64,000 nucleotides of DNA from Streptomyces roseochromogenus subsp. oscitans DS 12.976 (GCF_000497445.1 NZ_CM002285.1:4235376-4299375); one strand, 5' to 3'. Numbered from the stretch's first letter, positions 16,643 to 25,340 are shown. Notes: generated from the letters alone by a model not told the origin. Made by a program: numbers and translations.

Positions 16643-17785
16643 GTGAACTCCATTAGAACCCTCTGCTTCGTCATAGCGGCGCTCTCGTCGTATGCCGCGC
16701 TCGTCTACCGGCTCACCCAGGTGCGTCACAGCTGGCGGGACAACGCCTACCGCACCCTGGTGATCACGCTGCTGTTGCAGTGCCTCACCTTCACGATGGG
16801 CGCCGTCGCCATGGGAAGCGAGCGCTTCCTGGGCGTCGGCAACCTCGCCATCCTCGTGATGCACGTCTCGGCGGTCGCTTTCTGCGTCAGCTCGCAGATC
16901 ATCCTGCTGCGCTGGGCGACCGCCGCCGAGGAGGCGGTGCGCAAGACCCGCTACTGGCTGATCGCCGGTATCGCCCTCAACGCGCTGCTGATCGGGCTCT
17001 TCCTGATCGCCGACGGCCCGGGGCGGCCGGCCTCGGACTTCAACAGCGGCAGCGGTCAGCCGCTGGTCCTCACCTACCTCTTGGTCTTCATCGTCTCCCA
17101 AGCGGTTCCGTGCGTCACCATCTTCCGCCAGTGCGGCCCCTACGCCCGGATGACCGACAAGGCCGAGCTGCGGCAGGCCCTGCACCTGCTCTCCGTCGCC
17201 GCGATGGTCCTCTTCCTCTACTGCCTGTCCAGGACCGTCAACATCCTCACCTCGGCGTGCGGGTTCGACATCGGCGTCTGGCAGCTCGCCGCCAACGTCT
17301 TCAGCGCGGTGGGCATCGCCACCCTCTCGCTCGCCCTGACGATCTCCTCCTGGGGACCGTCGGCCGGCAAGCTGCTGGAGTGGGCGCGCAGCTACCGCTC
17401 GTACCGGGCGCTGTACCCGCTCTGGCGGGATCTGTACGAGTCCTCCCCGGACATCCTGCTGGAGCCGCCGGGGGCCTCGGTCTCCGACCTCAACTACCGG
17501 CTCCACCGCCGGGTCATCGAGATCCGCGACGGATGGCGGGATCTGCGTCCCTACATCGAGCGCACGGCGGGCGGGACGCCCGGCGCGGACCGCGGGGCGA
17601 GCGATGAGTCCCGGCAGGCGCTGGCCGAGGCGGCCCAGATCCGGCAGGCCCTGCACGCCAAGCGCGTCGGCGTCGTCCCCGACGACAACAAGGACGCCGG
17701 CGACTTCGAGGACCGCGATACGAACAACTTCACGGCGGAAGTCGACTGGCTCACCAAAGTCGCATACGCGTATCGTAAACTCTAG
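16643..17785 (+). CDS. DUF6545 / MAB_1171c-family membrane protein
   Basis: 380 aa, GTG start. Seven hydrophobic segments fill residues about 5-240, each bounded by Arg/Lys. The soluble C-terminal part carries the family marker LYPLWRDLYESSPDI and RLHRRVIEIRDGWRDLRPYI. The family is often described as a putative transporter, but no transport activity is established. These genes commonly neighbour XRE and ImmA/IrrE-like genes in actinobacteria, as here: the XRE/peptidase pair starts about 400 bp downstream. A strong terminator follows at 17818-17861, so this gene ends its own transcription unit. Confidence 0.75.
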   Translation: MNSIRTLCFVIAALSSYAALVYRLTQVRHSWRDNAYRTLVITLLLQCLTFTMGAVAMGSERFLGVGNLAILVMHVSAVAFCVSSQIILLRWATAAEEAVRKTRYWLIAGIALNALLIGLFLIADGPGRPASDFNSGSGQPLVLTYLLVFIVSQAVPCVTIFRQCGPYARMTDKAELRQALHLLSVAAMVLFLYCLSRTVNILTSACGFDIGVWQLAANVFSAVGIATLSLALTISSWGPSAGKLLEWARSYRSYRALYPLWRDLYESSPDILLEPPGASVSDLNYRLHRRVIEIRDGWRDLRPYIERTAGGTPGADRGASDESRQALAEAAQIRQALHAKRVGVVPDDNKDAGDFEDRDTNNFTAEVDWLTKVAYAYRKL

Positions 17786-17817
17786 AACGCGGGCTAAGAT
17801 CACCCGCGTTGAGAGCT

Positions 17818-17861
17818 CCCGCCCCGGTCCGTTCCCCCGTCGGACCGGGGCGGGTTTTTTT
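17818..17861 (+). terminator. Strong rho-independent terminator
   Basis: A perfect 13-bp GC-rich stem (CCCGCCCCGGTCC and complement) with an 11-base loop is followed by seven T residues. It ends transcription of the TetR/DUF6545 unit. The loop itself contains the decamer GTTCCCCCGT that is repeated downstream. Confidence 0.9.
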
Positions 17862-17865
17862 CTCG

Positions 17866-17945
17866 GTTCCCCCGTTCCCCCGTTACCTGCGTTGTTCCCC
17901 CGTGTGTCCCGCAGGTCCCCCGTTGTTCCCCCGTTGTTCCCCCGT
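17866..17945 (+). repeat. Cluster of GTTCCCCCGT decamers
   Basis: Exact copies of GTTCCCCCGT start at 17866, 17874, 17894, 17925 and 17936, with a one-base-shorter variant at 17915 and a sixth exact copy in the terminator loop at 17831. Spacing is irregular (8-31 bp). The stretch is non-coding and pyrimidine-rich on the + strand. Confidence 0.8.
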
Positions 17946-18061
17946 ATTCACCTGTCGGACCGGACGCGATGTCCCCGTCCGGTCCTGGGCCGGCCCTTCC
18001 CCCGAGGGCCGGCCCAGACCGACATGGCCGGCAACCAACTCGGCTACCCCCGTAAGCAAAG

Positions 18062-18158
18062 TTAGCTGACAGCTATCGGCGGGATCCACGTTGACGGAGT
18101 CTCGGTCGATTGTCAACTGACGGCTAATCTGCGAAACTGGCGATTAGCCGAGGGCTAA
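18062..18158. promoter_or_regulatory. Three operator-like sites upstream of the XRE gene
   Basis: TTAGCCGAGGGCTAA at 18144-18158 is a perfect TTAGC/GCTAA palindrome 32 bp before the ATG. TTAGCTGACAGCTAT (18062-18076) and TCAACTGACGGCTAA (18113-18127) are weaker versions. The pattern TTAGC-n5-GCTAA repeated three times directly upstream of an XRE regulator suggests autoregulation by that protein. Confidence 0.65.
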
Positions 18159-18190
18159 CAGCCTGGGAGGTGACGGGAGGGAGACCCACA

Positions 18191-18631
18191 ATGTCCGAGA
18201 CTGAGGACCGGCCCAAGCTGGCGGTGCGTCTGGACAACCTCTTCAAGACGGTTCGTCCCAAGGGCAAGCACTGGACCAATGCCGAGGTGGCAGAGGAGCT
18301 GAAGCAGGCCAACCCCGAACTCCGCGTCGGGGGCGTGTACTTGTCGCAGTTGCGGACGGGCAAGCGGTCCAATCCCTCCCCGGACCTCCTGGAGGCGCTG
18401 GCGCGCTTCTTCGGCGTGTCGGTCGCCTACTTCTTCGACGACGAGGTCGCCGAGTCGGTGCTCAGCCAGGTCGCCGCCATCGAGGCGCTGCGGCAGGCGG
18501 GCGTCCGCTCGGTGGCGATGCGGGCGGCCGGGATGAAGAAGGAGAACCTCCAAGCCATCACCGCCATCATGGACCAGTACCGGCAGATGCAGGGCCTGCC
18601 GCCCGTCACCGACCCCACGGAGGGCGAGTGA
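18191..18631 (+). CDS. XRE-family helix-turn-helix regulator
   Basis: 146 aa, ATG with GGGAGGGAG upstream. The HTH-XRE domain spans about residues 10-80 (WTNAEVAEELKQANPELRVGGVYLSQLRTGKRSNPSPDLLEALARFFGVSVAYFF). A helical C-terminal tail of about 60 residues likely dimerises or binds a partner. This short-XRE type is often encoded beside an ImmA/IrrE peptidase, which starts 13 bp after this stop codon. The three palindromes upstream make self-repression likely. The peptidase may cleave or otherwise inactivate the regulator, as in ImmR/ImmA and DdrO/IrrE pairs; that is inference. Confidence 0.85.
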   Translation: MSETEDRPKLAVRLDNLFKTVRPKGKHWTNAEVAEELKQANPELRVGGVYLSQLRTGKRSNPSPDLLEALARFFGVSVAYFFDDEVAESVLSQVAAIEALRQAGVRSVAMRAAGMKKENLQAITAIMDQYRQMQGLPPVTDPTEGE

Positions 18632-18644
18632 GGAGCACAGGGGG

Positions 18645-19232
18645 GTGAGGGGCGTCAGGAAGGGCCGCGCGGCCGACCAGGACCGCCGCAGCCAGCTCAA
18701 GCGGCTCCGGAAGGCCGGCGCCCAGCGGATCATCGAACTCGATCTGCCCGAGGTCTCCGACGTCGCCGAACTCTGCCGCCACCTCAGCGAGATCCGGGAC
18801 CGTCCGATCACCCTGGTCCCGATGCAGATGCCCGCGTCACACCCGTGCGGCATATGGGTCGCCGCCCGCGACGAGGACCTGATCTTCTACGACGCCAACA
18901 CGACCAGCGCGCATCAGGAGCACATCATCTTGCACGAGCTGGGTCACATCATCTGCTGCCACCGCGGGGCGGGTTGGCTGGACGAGGCGAGTGCCCGCCT
19001 CCTCTTCCCCAACCTCGACCCCGACCTCGTGCGTGACATGCTCCTGCGCGCGACCTACGACGACGTCCAGGAGCAGGAGGCGGAGATCATCGCCTATCTG
19101 CTCTCCCAACGGGTGGGCAGCACCGCGGAACGGCACGGCGCACCCGCGGCCGGGGACACCGCAGGGCCCCAGGATGCCGCGGACGCCGGGAAGACCGCCA
19201 TGCTCAGCCGGATCGAACGCACCCTGATCTGA
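18645..19232 (+). CDS. ImmA/IrrE-family zinc metallopeptidase
   Basis: 195 aa, GTG start with GAGGAG upstream. The zinc-peptidase motif HELGH lies at residues 97-101, within IILHELGHIICCH, and a downstream acidic helix (EQEAEIIAYLL) fits the third ligand region of the family. Members of this family cleave paired XRE-type repressors after a signal and so switch on a gene set. It is encoded directly after the XRE regulator and should be co-translated with it. Its stop is 10 bp from the convergent PKS gene. The C-terminal 40 residues are low-complexity Ala/Gly/Asp. Confidence 0.85.
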   Translation: MRGVRKGRAADQDRRSQLKRLRKAGAQRIIELDLPEVSDVAELCRHLSEIRDRPITLVPMQMPASHPCGIWVAARDEDLIFYDANTTSAHQEHIILHELGHIICCHRGAGWLDEASARLLFPNLDPDLVRDMLLRATYDDVQEQEAEIIAYLLSQRVGSTAERHGAPAAGDTAGPQDAADAGKTAMLSRIERTLI

Positions 19233-19242
19233 CGTGAGGTAC

Positions 19243-22200
19243 TCATCCGCCCGCGGCCGCCACCTCCTCGGCCAGGATCGCCACGGCCCGTCGGATGTCG
19301 TCCTCGTGGTGCTCGCTGGTGACGAAGAACCGCAGCCGGGCGAGCCCCTCCTCCACGGCGGGGTGGAAGATCGGGTCGGCAATCACACCACGGTCGAACA
19401 GCCGGTCCGCGACGCGCAGAGTACGCGCCGAGCCGCCGAGGAGACAGGGCACGATCGGCGTGTGGGCGCTGGAGCCGGTCGCCAGACCGGCCTCGGTGGC
19501 CAGGCCGCGGAAGAGATCCGCGTTCCGCCGCAGCGTGCGCACCCGGTGCGGTTCCGCCTCGATCAGCTCGATGGCGGCCAGCGCCGCGGCCGCGTTGGCC
19601 GGGGTCAGGCCGACGCTGTAGACGAAGCCCGGCAGTGTGTGCCGCAGCCACCGCACCATCCGGGCCGAGCCACCGAGGTAACCGCCGCAACTGGCAAAGG
19701 ACTTGGAGAGGGTGCCCATCCACAGGTCCACGTCGGCACGGTCGACGCCGTGGAACTCACCGACGCCGCGGCCGCGTTCGCCCACCGTGCCGATGCTGTG
19801 CGCCTCGTCGACCATCAGCAGGGCGCCGTAGCGCTTCTTCAGCTCGACCACGGCGGGCAGGTCGACCACGTCGCCGTCCATGCTGTACGCGCCCTCGACG
19901 GCGATCAGCACCCGCCGGAAGCGGGACCGGTTCCGGCGCAGCACGTGTTCCAGCTGACCGATGTCCTCGTGGGCGAACGGGCGCCGCGCCGCGCCGGACA
20001 GGGTGATGCCCTGGAGGATGCTGTCGTGGGCCAGCGCGTCGTGCACCACGAGGTCCCCGGCGCCGACCAGGTGGCCTATCGCGGTGACGTTGGTGGCGTG
20101 ACCGCTGACCAGGGCCAGGCAGTCCCCGACGCCGAGGAAGGCGGCCAGCGCCCGCTCCAGCCGTACGGTCAGGTCCCGTTCGCCGGAGAGCACCCGGCTG
20201 GCGGAGACCGATGTGCCGTACCGGTCTATCGCCTGGTGCACGGCCTCGTTGACCGCCGGATGGCCGGAGAGTCCCAGGTAGTTGTAGCTTCCGAAGGACA
20301 GGTACGGCCGGCCGCCGATCACCGTGGTGTCACGGATGGTGCCCTGGTGCACCCGGAAGTACGGGAAGTCGGCACCCGTGTCGGCGATCGAGGTCAGCAG
20401 GTCCTCGAACCGCCCCACCTCGGGGAAGTCGTCGACGCACGCGGTGGCGGCGTCCCAGTGGGCCTCGGTCTGCCGGGGCAGTGGCGCCCCCGCGGCCGGC
20501 GGCTCCATGAGATGCGGGTCGACCAGCGCGATCAGGCGCTCGATGGTGAGGCCGGGCTGGAACATCTCGTCGGTGCGGAAGCCCGGTATCCGCTTGCCGA
20601 TGTTGACCTCCAGCTCCTGCAGCATCAGGGAGTCGAAGCCGAGGTCGGCCACCAGGGCCATCGGCTCGCTCAGGTCGGAGAGGGGGAAGACGCCGGTCCG
20701 CGAGACCTCTTCGAGTACGAGGGAGGCGGCGGCCGCGGTGCCGGTCCCCGGCGCCACCGCGAGCGCCGGCCCGGGCGGGGCGATCTGGGCGTGCTGAGCG
20801 GATCGCACCTGTCCGGCCATTGCGAGGGCCTGGGCGGGAGTCTCCACGACGGTGGGGGTGTCCTTGGCGGGGGAAGTCTCCGCGACGGCGGAAGTGTCCT
20901 CGGCCGGCGGAGTCTCCGCGGCATCGCGGGCGGAGTCGTTCACCACCCAGTGGCGGCGCGGGGCGAGCGGGCTGGGCGGCAGGGTGCACGGGGGTATCCG
21001 CTCCCCTTCCGGACGGAGCCCTGCGCCGCCGACCGCGTGCTCGGCGAGCCCGTCCGGCGTTCCGGTCCGGCCCGCCGCCACGGCGTCGGCCGCCGCGGTC
21101 AGCTTGGCAACGGCATCGGCGGCGTCCTCAGCCACCAGGGCGAGGCGTTCCGGAAGCGCGGCCCGGCGGGCCAGGGTGTCCGCCACCCCGGCCAGCGGAA
21201 GCCGCTCGCCGACGATGGTGTCGGACACTTCCCGGGCGTAACGAGCCAGCCCGGCCCGGTCACGGGCACTGAGGACGAGGAGGTGCGGCCTGCCCTCCGG
21301 TGCCGGGCGGGCAGGTGCCGCTGGGGGCTCCTCCACCACTACGTGGACGCCGGTGCCACCGAAGCCGAAGGCGCTCACTCCCGCCCGGCGCGGATGGCCG
21401 GATCCCGGCCATCGGGCCGGCGCCGTCGGGACGGTCAGCCCCGCGGCGTCGAGACCGGCCCGGTCGGCCAGGTCGAACTCCGGCTGCGGCGGTACCACTC
21501 CCCGCTGCACGGCCAGCACGGTCTTGATGAGCCCGGCCATCCCCGCGGCGTTGAGCGAGTGCCCGACCACCGCCTTCACCGCGCCGAGGAAGGCGGGGGC
21601 GCTGCGCACACCGCGCAGTTCGCGCAGCACACCGAGTTCGACCGGATCGCCGACCGCGGTCCCGGTGCCGTGCGCCTCCAGGTAGCCCACCGAGTCCAGG
21701 GGCACGCCCGCGTCCCGGTAGGCCCGGCGCAGCGTACGGAGCTGGCCGGCCGCCTGAGGATGCAGACCGCCCTGCACGGTCCCGTCGTTGGCCGTGCCCA
21801 CCCCGCGGATCACCGCGTAGACCCGGTCGCCGGCCGCCAGCGCGTCGGCCAGCGGCCGCAGCACCAGGATTCCGGCACCCTCTCCCAGGACGAAGCCGTC
21901 GGCCTGCGCGCCGAACGGCAGGCACCGGCCGCTGCGCGAGATGGCGCCGATCCGGCACAGCCCGACCAGCAGGTCGGGGGTGAGGACCAGTTGCGCACCA
22001 CCGGCGAGGGCGATCCGGCAGCGGCCGGCACGCAGCGCGAAGACGGCGTTGGCGACGGCCATCAGCCCGCCGGAACACGCCGAGTCCAGCGCATAGCTCT
22101 CGCCGTGCAGATCGAAGACCGAGCTGATCGTGTTCGGTCCCATGTTGAGCAGGAGCCCGGCCACGGACGTGCCGTGCAGCCCGTCGACCGCGCGGACCAT

Positions 22201-22737
22201 CTCCGGCCAGCGGGGATCAGCCGACCGCGCCCCGAACTCCCCGCCGGCCAGCTGCCGCATCCGGATCTGCATGAGGGAGATCTCGCGGTAGCCGCTCTCG
22301 GTGAGCGAGGTGATCACCGAGGTCTCCTCGCGGTCGAAGCCCTCGGTCTCCCACCCCGCGTCCTGGATCGCCTCACGGGCGAGGTCGATCAGCAGCCGGT
22401 GCTGGGGGTCCATGGACTTCGCCCGCCGTGGCGGGATGCCGTAGTGCGCCGCGTCGAAGTGGCCCACGTCCGGCAGCAGCGCCATGGTGTCCGTGTAGGC
22501 CGCGGAGGAGTCGCGGAGGCTGTCGCTGAGGAAGGCGGCGGTGCGCCACCGCGAGTCGGGAACGGGGGAGAACTGCGCCTGCGGGTCGGTGAGGAGCCGC
22601 CAGTACTCGTTGACGTTCCGTGCCCCGGGGAAGCGGCAGGCCATGCCCACGATCGCGATGTCCGCGGGCCGTGGTCCCGCCGTATCCACCGGTGAGGCCG
22701 GACCCGCTGCGGGATCGTTCGCTGTCACAGGTATCAC
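19243..22737 (-). CDS. Ketosynthase-ACP-alpha-oxoamine synthase hybrid polyketide enzyme (AT-less)
   Basis: 1164 aa. The ketosynthase domain (about 25-470) has all catalytic residues: Cys221 in DSACSGG, His356 in HGTGT and His393 in GHSLNAAG. Residues 485-600 look like the linkers that normally flank an acyltransferase (LLVLSARDRAGL through LPPSPLAPRRHWVV), but no AT with GHSxG lies between. An acyl carrier domain (about 673-745) has Ser703 in LGFDSLML for phosphopantetheine. The PLP-dependent alpha-oxoamine synthase domain (about 785-1160) shows VDEAHS and the Schiff-base Lys1012 in GTLSKSFAS. Expected chemistry: one extension, then decarboxylative condensation of the ACP-bound acyl chain with an amino acid to give an alpha-amino ketone, as ACP-AOS proteins do in prodiginine and saxitoxin pathways. 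The start GTG overlaps the SDR stop (GTGA). Confidence 0.88.
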   Translation of the reverse strand: MIPVTANDPAAGPASPVDTAGPRPADIAIVGMACRFPGARNVNEYWRLLTDPQAQFSPVPDSRWRTAAFLSDSLRDSSAAYTDTMALLPDVGHFDAAHYGIPPRRAKSMDPQHRLLIDLAREAIQDAGWETEGFDREETSVITSLTESGYREISLMQIRMRQLAGGEFGARSADPRWPEMVRAVDGLHGTSVAGLLLNMGPNTISSVFDLHGESYALDSACSGGLMAVANAVFALRAGRCRIALAGGAQLVLTPDLLVGLCRIGAISRSGRCLPFGAQADGFVLGEGAGILVLRPLADALAAGDRVYAVIRGVGTANDGTVQGGLHPQAAGQLRTLRRAYRDAGVPLDSVGYLEAHGTGTAVGDPVELGVLRELRGVRSAPAFLGAVKAVVGHSLNAAGMAGLIKTVLAVQRGVVPPQPEFDLADRAGLDAAGLTVPTAPARWPGSGHPRRAGVSAFGFGGTGVHVVVEEPPAAPARPAPEGRPHLLVLSARDRAGLARYAREVSDTIVGERLPLAGVADTLARRAALPERLALVAEDAADAVAKLTAAADAVAAGRTGTPDGLAEHAVGGAGLRPEGERIPPCTLPPSPLAPRRHWVVNDSARDAAETPPAEDTSAVAETSPAKDTPTVVETPAQALAMAGQVRSAQHAQIAPPGPALAVAPGTGTAAAASLVLEEVSRTGVFPLSDLSEPMALVADLGFDSLMLQELEVNIGKRIPGFRTDEMFQPGLTIERLIALVDPHLMEPPAAGAPLPRQTEAHWDAATACVDDFPEVGRFEDLLTSIADTGADFPYFRVHQGTIRDTTVIGGRPYLSFGSYNYLGLSGHPAVNEAVHQAIDRYGTSVSASRVLSGERDLTVRLERALAAFLGVGDCLALVSGHATNVTAIGHLVGAGDLVVHDALAHDSILQGITLSGAARRPFAHEDIGQLEHVLRRNRSRFRRVLIAVEGAYSMDGDVVDLPAVVELKKRYGALLMVDEAHSIGTVGERGRGVGEFHGVDRADVDLWMGTLSKSFASCGGYLGGSARMVRWLRHTLPGFVYSVGLTPANAAAALAAIELIEAEPHRVRTLRRNADLFRGLATEAGLATGSSAHTPIVPCLLGGSARTLRVADRLFDRGVIADPIFHPAVEEGLARLRFFVTSEHHEDDIRRAVAILAEEVAAAGG

Positions 22738-23675
22738 GCGGTACCGGCCAGTCGGTCACGCCACCAGTCCACAGTCGCCTTGACCTGCTCGTCCAGCGGG
22801 GTGGCCCGTACCTTGAAGGCGGCTTCGTACGCGCTCGCGTCGACCACGAAGGGACGGTCGAACTGGTACCGGATCTCCTTCATCTCGCGGATCAGCGGGG
22901 AGAGCAGCGACGCGACGGCGAGCACGGCCGGCGGGAGCGGGCGCACCGCGACCGGCCCCGTTCCCGACTCGGCGGCGAGGAGGTCGGCCATCTCCCGAGC
23001 GGACCGGGCGGGCTCGTTCGGTACGTGCCAGGCCCGGCCCCACGCCTGTTCCGCACCCGCGACCTCGACCAGGGCGCGGGCCACGTCGGGGAGGTAGCAC
23101 CAGCTGTGCGGGGCATCCGGGTCCCCGAACGTGGAGACCGGCTTGCCGCGCAGCAGCCGCGGCATGACCCGTTCGGCCAGGTGCCCGCCATCGGTCACAC
23201 CGGGCCCGAAGAAGTCCGAGGCCCGCACCTCGACCGCCTTGATCCGGCCCTGTTCGTGCAGTTCCCGGGCCTGCTGCCAGACGGCGGCGCGGATCCGCCC
23301 CTTGCGGCTGGTCGCCGCGAGCGGGAGTTCCTCGGTCATGGGGCCGTCCACCGGGCCGTAGCCGTAGAGGTTGCCCAGCATGACCAGGACGGCGCCGCTC
23401 GCCTCGGCCGCCGCGCAGAGCGAGGAGGCCAGCGGCGGCCACTCGTCCGTCCAGCGGTGGTAGGGCGGTCCGGCACAGTTGAAGATCGCGGCCGCTCCCT
23501 GCGCGGCCTCGCTCAGCCGCGTGCGGTCCGCCGCGTCGAACGCGAGATGCTCGATGCCGGGCTCGGGGCTTCGGCCCGACTTAGTCACGACCCGTACCGA
23601 ATGCCCCTTTTCGACCAGTAGTCGAGCGGTGGCCGCTCCGGCGGGCCCGAATCCTATGACGACGTAAAGACTCAC
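22734..23675 (-). CDS. NAD(P)-dependent epimerase/dehydratase-like SDR
   Basis: 313 aa. The N-terminal Rossmann fold has VIGFGPAGAATARLL (GxGxxG) at residues 6-20. An extended-SDR layout follows with NLYGYGP near 105, although the usual YxxxK is not evident: the region reads SRKGRIRAAVWQQARELHEQGRIKAVEVRASDFFGPGV. The substrate-binding C-terminal half ends DEQVKATVDWWRDRLAG. It is translated first and overlaps the PKS-AOS gene by 4 bp, so the two gene products should be made together. A likely role is reduction or modification of the amino ketone product; the absent Tyr-Lys pair means a non-standard reaction is possible. Confidence 0.8.
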   Translation of the reverse strand: MSLYVVIGFGPAGAATARLLVEKGHSVRVVTKSGRSPEPGIEHLAFDAADRTRLSEAAQGAAAIFNCAGPPYHRWTDEWPPLASSLCAAAEASGAVLVMLGNLYGYGPVDGPMTEELPLAATSRKGRIRAAVWQQARELHEQGRIKAVEVRASDFFGPGVTDGGHLAERVMPRLLRGKPVSTFGDPDAPHSWCYLPDVARALVEVAGAEQAWGRAWHVPNEPARSAREMADLLAAESGTGPVAVRPLPPAVLAVASLLSPLIREMKEIRYQFDRPFVVDASAYEAAFKVRATPLDEQVKATVDWWRDRLAGTA

Positions 23676-24215
23676 GCTCGCACACTAGCGCGGGGGTGCG
23701 CCGCCCTTGGAACGGATACCCAAGGGGGCGTCACCCCGAGGCCCTCCTCTGGCGGACGGAGGCCGCCCACCATACGCTGCCGGCGGCCGGCAGCACCTGC
23801 CCCTGAGCGCGGCGTCGGCCCGCTCGTGGACGGCACGGGCCTCGGGCACGAGAAGGCCGTGGTAGTCGTCGGCCGCGAAGAGAAGGTGCGGTACGACGCT
23901 CACGGCGCCACACCAGAGCACATAAGCCCAGGTCAGAAGCTATCTGACCGCCCAAGCTCCGTCGCGTCCCAGGCTGATGGCTCCGGCACCGTTGGCACGG
24001 GCGACGCTCTCGCCATCGTGGCTGGCTGTCGGCGGAGACCGCCGCTCCCGCCTCCGGTGTGCCCGTCCGGATGATGACCCGTGCTCCGGCATACGCAGGC
24101 TTCGCCTGTAGTGCCCACGCGGGAGATGAAGACGGAATTGGGGGGAACTCCACCGGAATCGTGTGGCCTTGGAGCGAAACTGGATCAACATGACGCACCA
24201 CCAGGGGGGTTGGCC
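23676..24215. other. 540-bp gene-free region upstream of the PKS operon
   Basis: No convincing gene on either strand. Frames that are open here have no domain-like features. It separates the leftward SDR/PKS operon from the rightward membrane-protein gene, so it must contain the PKS operon promoter. No repeat or terminator was recognised. Confidence 0.45.
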
Positions 24216-24695
24216 ATGGTTCAGGCCATCGGACAGGACAGCGCGCATCAGGAACAACCCGGTGGCGCGGCACCCGCGCACGCCACCGATCAGGCGGTGC
24301 TCATGGGCACCGCGCTCGTAGCGGCCTTCACGGTGAACAACGACCACAGCAACTGGGACTTCTCCGACTTCATGGTCGGATCAGCGCTGGTACTCATTCT
24401 GGCCGCCTACTACCGGCCTCAACGGCCGAGACAGCGCTGGGAGCGGCAACTGAAGGCCGGCGCGTTCGCATCCGTGGCAGCCCTGTGTCTGTGTGTGATG
24501 CTCGGTTGTCCCGAAAGCCTGATGTTCGGCGGCGACACCACCGACACCCGGCTCGTCCCCATCGGCTGGTGCGTGTTCACAGCGGCCCTGTATCTGCTGC
24601 ACTTCATCCAGCACGGCAGCGGCGGTGTGACCAGGCGCCTCACCGGGCTCCACGGCGTAGGCCGTCTCTCACGGATCGTCGTCCGGGGCAGGTGA
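24216..24695 (+). CDS. Small membrane protein of unknown function
   Basis: 159 aa from ATG 24216, chosen over upstream in-frame starts because AGGGGGG sits 10 bases before it. After a polar N-terminus (about 30 residues) there are four hydrophobic stretches: AVLMGTALVAAF, FMVGSALVLILAAYY, AFASVAALCLCVML and IGWCVFTAALYLLHFI. They are separated by charged loops, giving a four-helix membrane protein. No family function was recognised. It stands alone, with gene-free DNA on both sides. Confidence 0.6.
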   Translation: MVQAIGQDSAHQEQPGGAAPAHATDQAVLMGTALVAAFTVNNDHSNWDFSDFMVGSALVLILAAYYRPQRPRQRWERQLKAGAFASVAALCLCVMLGCPESLMFGGDTTDTRLVPIGWCVFTAALYLLHFIQHGSGGVTRRLTGLHGVGRLSRIVVRGR

Positions 24696-24772
24696 CCCCG
24701 GCAGGATCCTGCGGTACAGCAGCCGGATACAGCAACCGCAGCAACAGCCCCCTCCACGGGAGCGCCGGGCAG

Positions 24773-24901
24773 TCACGGTAGCTGGGCATGAGGACCGCCC
24801 TCGACCACATACGCAGGCCATGGGCCGTTCTCACTCGCAGAGCCGAGGGTGGCGAGTGAGCCCACGGCGGCGCCGAGCAGTGCAGCCGATCCAGCGTCCA
24901 T
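24773..24901 (-). pseudogene. Truncated small membrane-protein remnant
   Basis: The 42-codon frame begins MDAGSAALLGAAVGSLATLGSA, which resembles the N-terminus of a widespread Streptomyces membrane protein, then loses hydrophobic character and stops. The rest of such a protein is absent. It is probably a fragment, and it lies in an otherwise gene-free stretch (24696-25016). Confidence 0.35.
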
Positions 24902-25016
24902 GGCCTCATTCTGCCGACGGCCGGGTCTTAGCCGGCCGGCAACCTGGGCGGCCGTCGTATCTTGACCGCTGCCACCTTTCAGGACGAAGATCCTCCCGCC
25001 GATCAAGGGGGCTGTG

Positions 25017-25340
25017 ATGCTGCGGTTCATGGACTGGTCCATAGTCGCGATGGGATGCGCGCTGGTCCTCGCGAGTCTTGGCGTCCGGTGGTGGGAACGG
25101 GACAAGGGGCGGAAGGGAGCCGGCCTCGATCAGGGCAGGCGCTTCCCGGGAGCGTGGTTCCTGCTTCTCTTGGGCCTGGGGATGATAGGCGCCAAGGTGC
25201 CGGGACTGTTGTACGCGCCTCACCCCGTCGTCGTGATCGTGGACACTGTCAACGTCGTGTTGGCGGTCACAGTGCTGGTCTTGGTCCTTCGTGCGGGGCG
25301 TCGCTTCTCGTGGGCACGTGTTCCACGCGCCCACGAATGA
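25017..25340 (+). CDS. Small three-helix membrane protein
   Basis: 107 aa; ATG at 25017 preferred over the GTG one codon earlier because AGGGGGG then lies at normal distance. Three hydrophobic helices are visible (IVAMGCALVLASLGV, AWFLLLLGLGMIGAKV, VVVIVDTVNVVLAVTVLVLVL) with basic loops. Function unknown. Downstream, 25341-25573 shows no credible gene, only a short frame ending near 25541 with no recognisable domain. Confidence 0.55.
   Translation: MLRFMDWSIVAMGCALVLASLGVRWWERDKGRKGAGLDQGRRFPGAWFLLLLGLGMIGAKVPGLLYAPHPVVVIVDTVNVVLAVTVLVLVLRAGRRFSWARVPRAHE

Noticed and set aside
17866..17945. CRISPR-like array
   Set aside because: The repeated unit is only 10 bp, spacing is irregular, two copies overlap, and no cas gene is nearby.
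19234..22695. 1153-residue plus-strand frame opposite the PKS-AOS gene
   Set aside because: It is the Arg/Gly/Pro/His-rich shadow of the opposite gene, which has full catalytic motifs; high GC keeps antisense frames open.
23731..24273. 180-residue minus-strand frame between the SDR and the membrane protein
   Set aside because: No ribosome site, no domain, Arg/Pro/Ser-rich random composition; better read as gene-free DNA.
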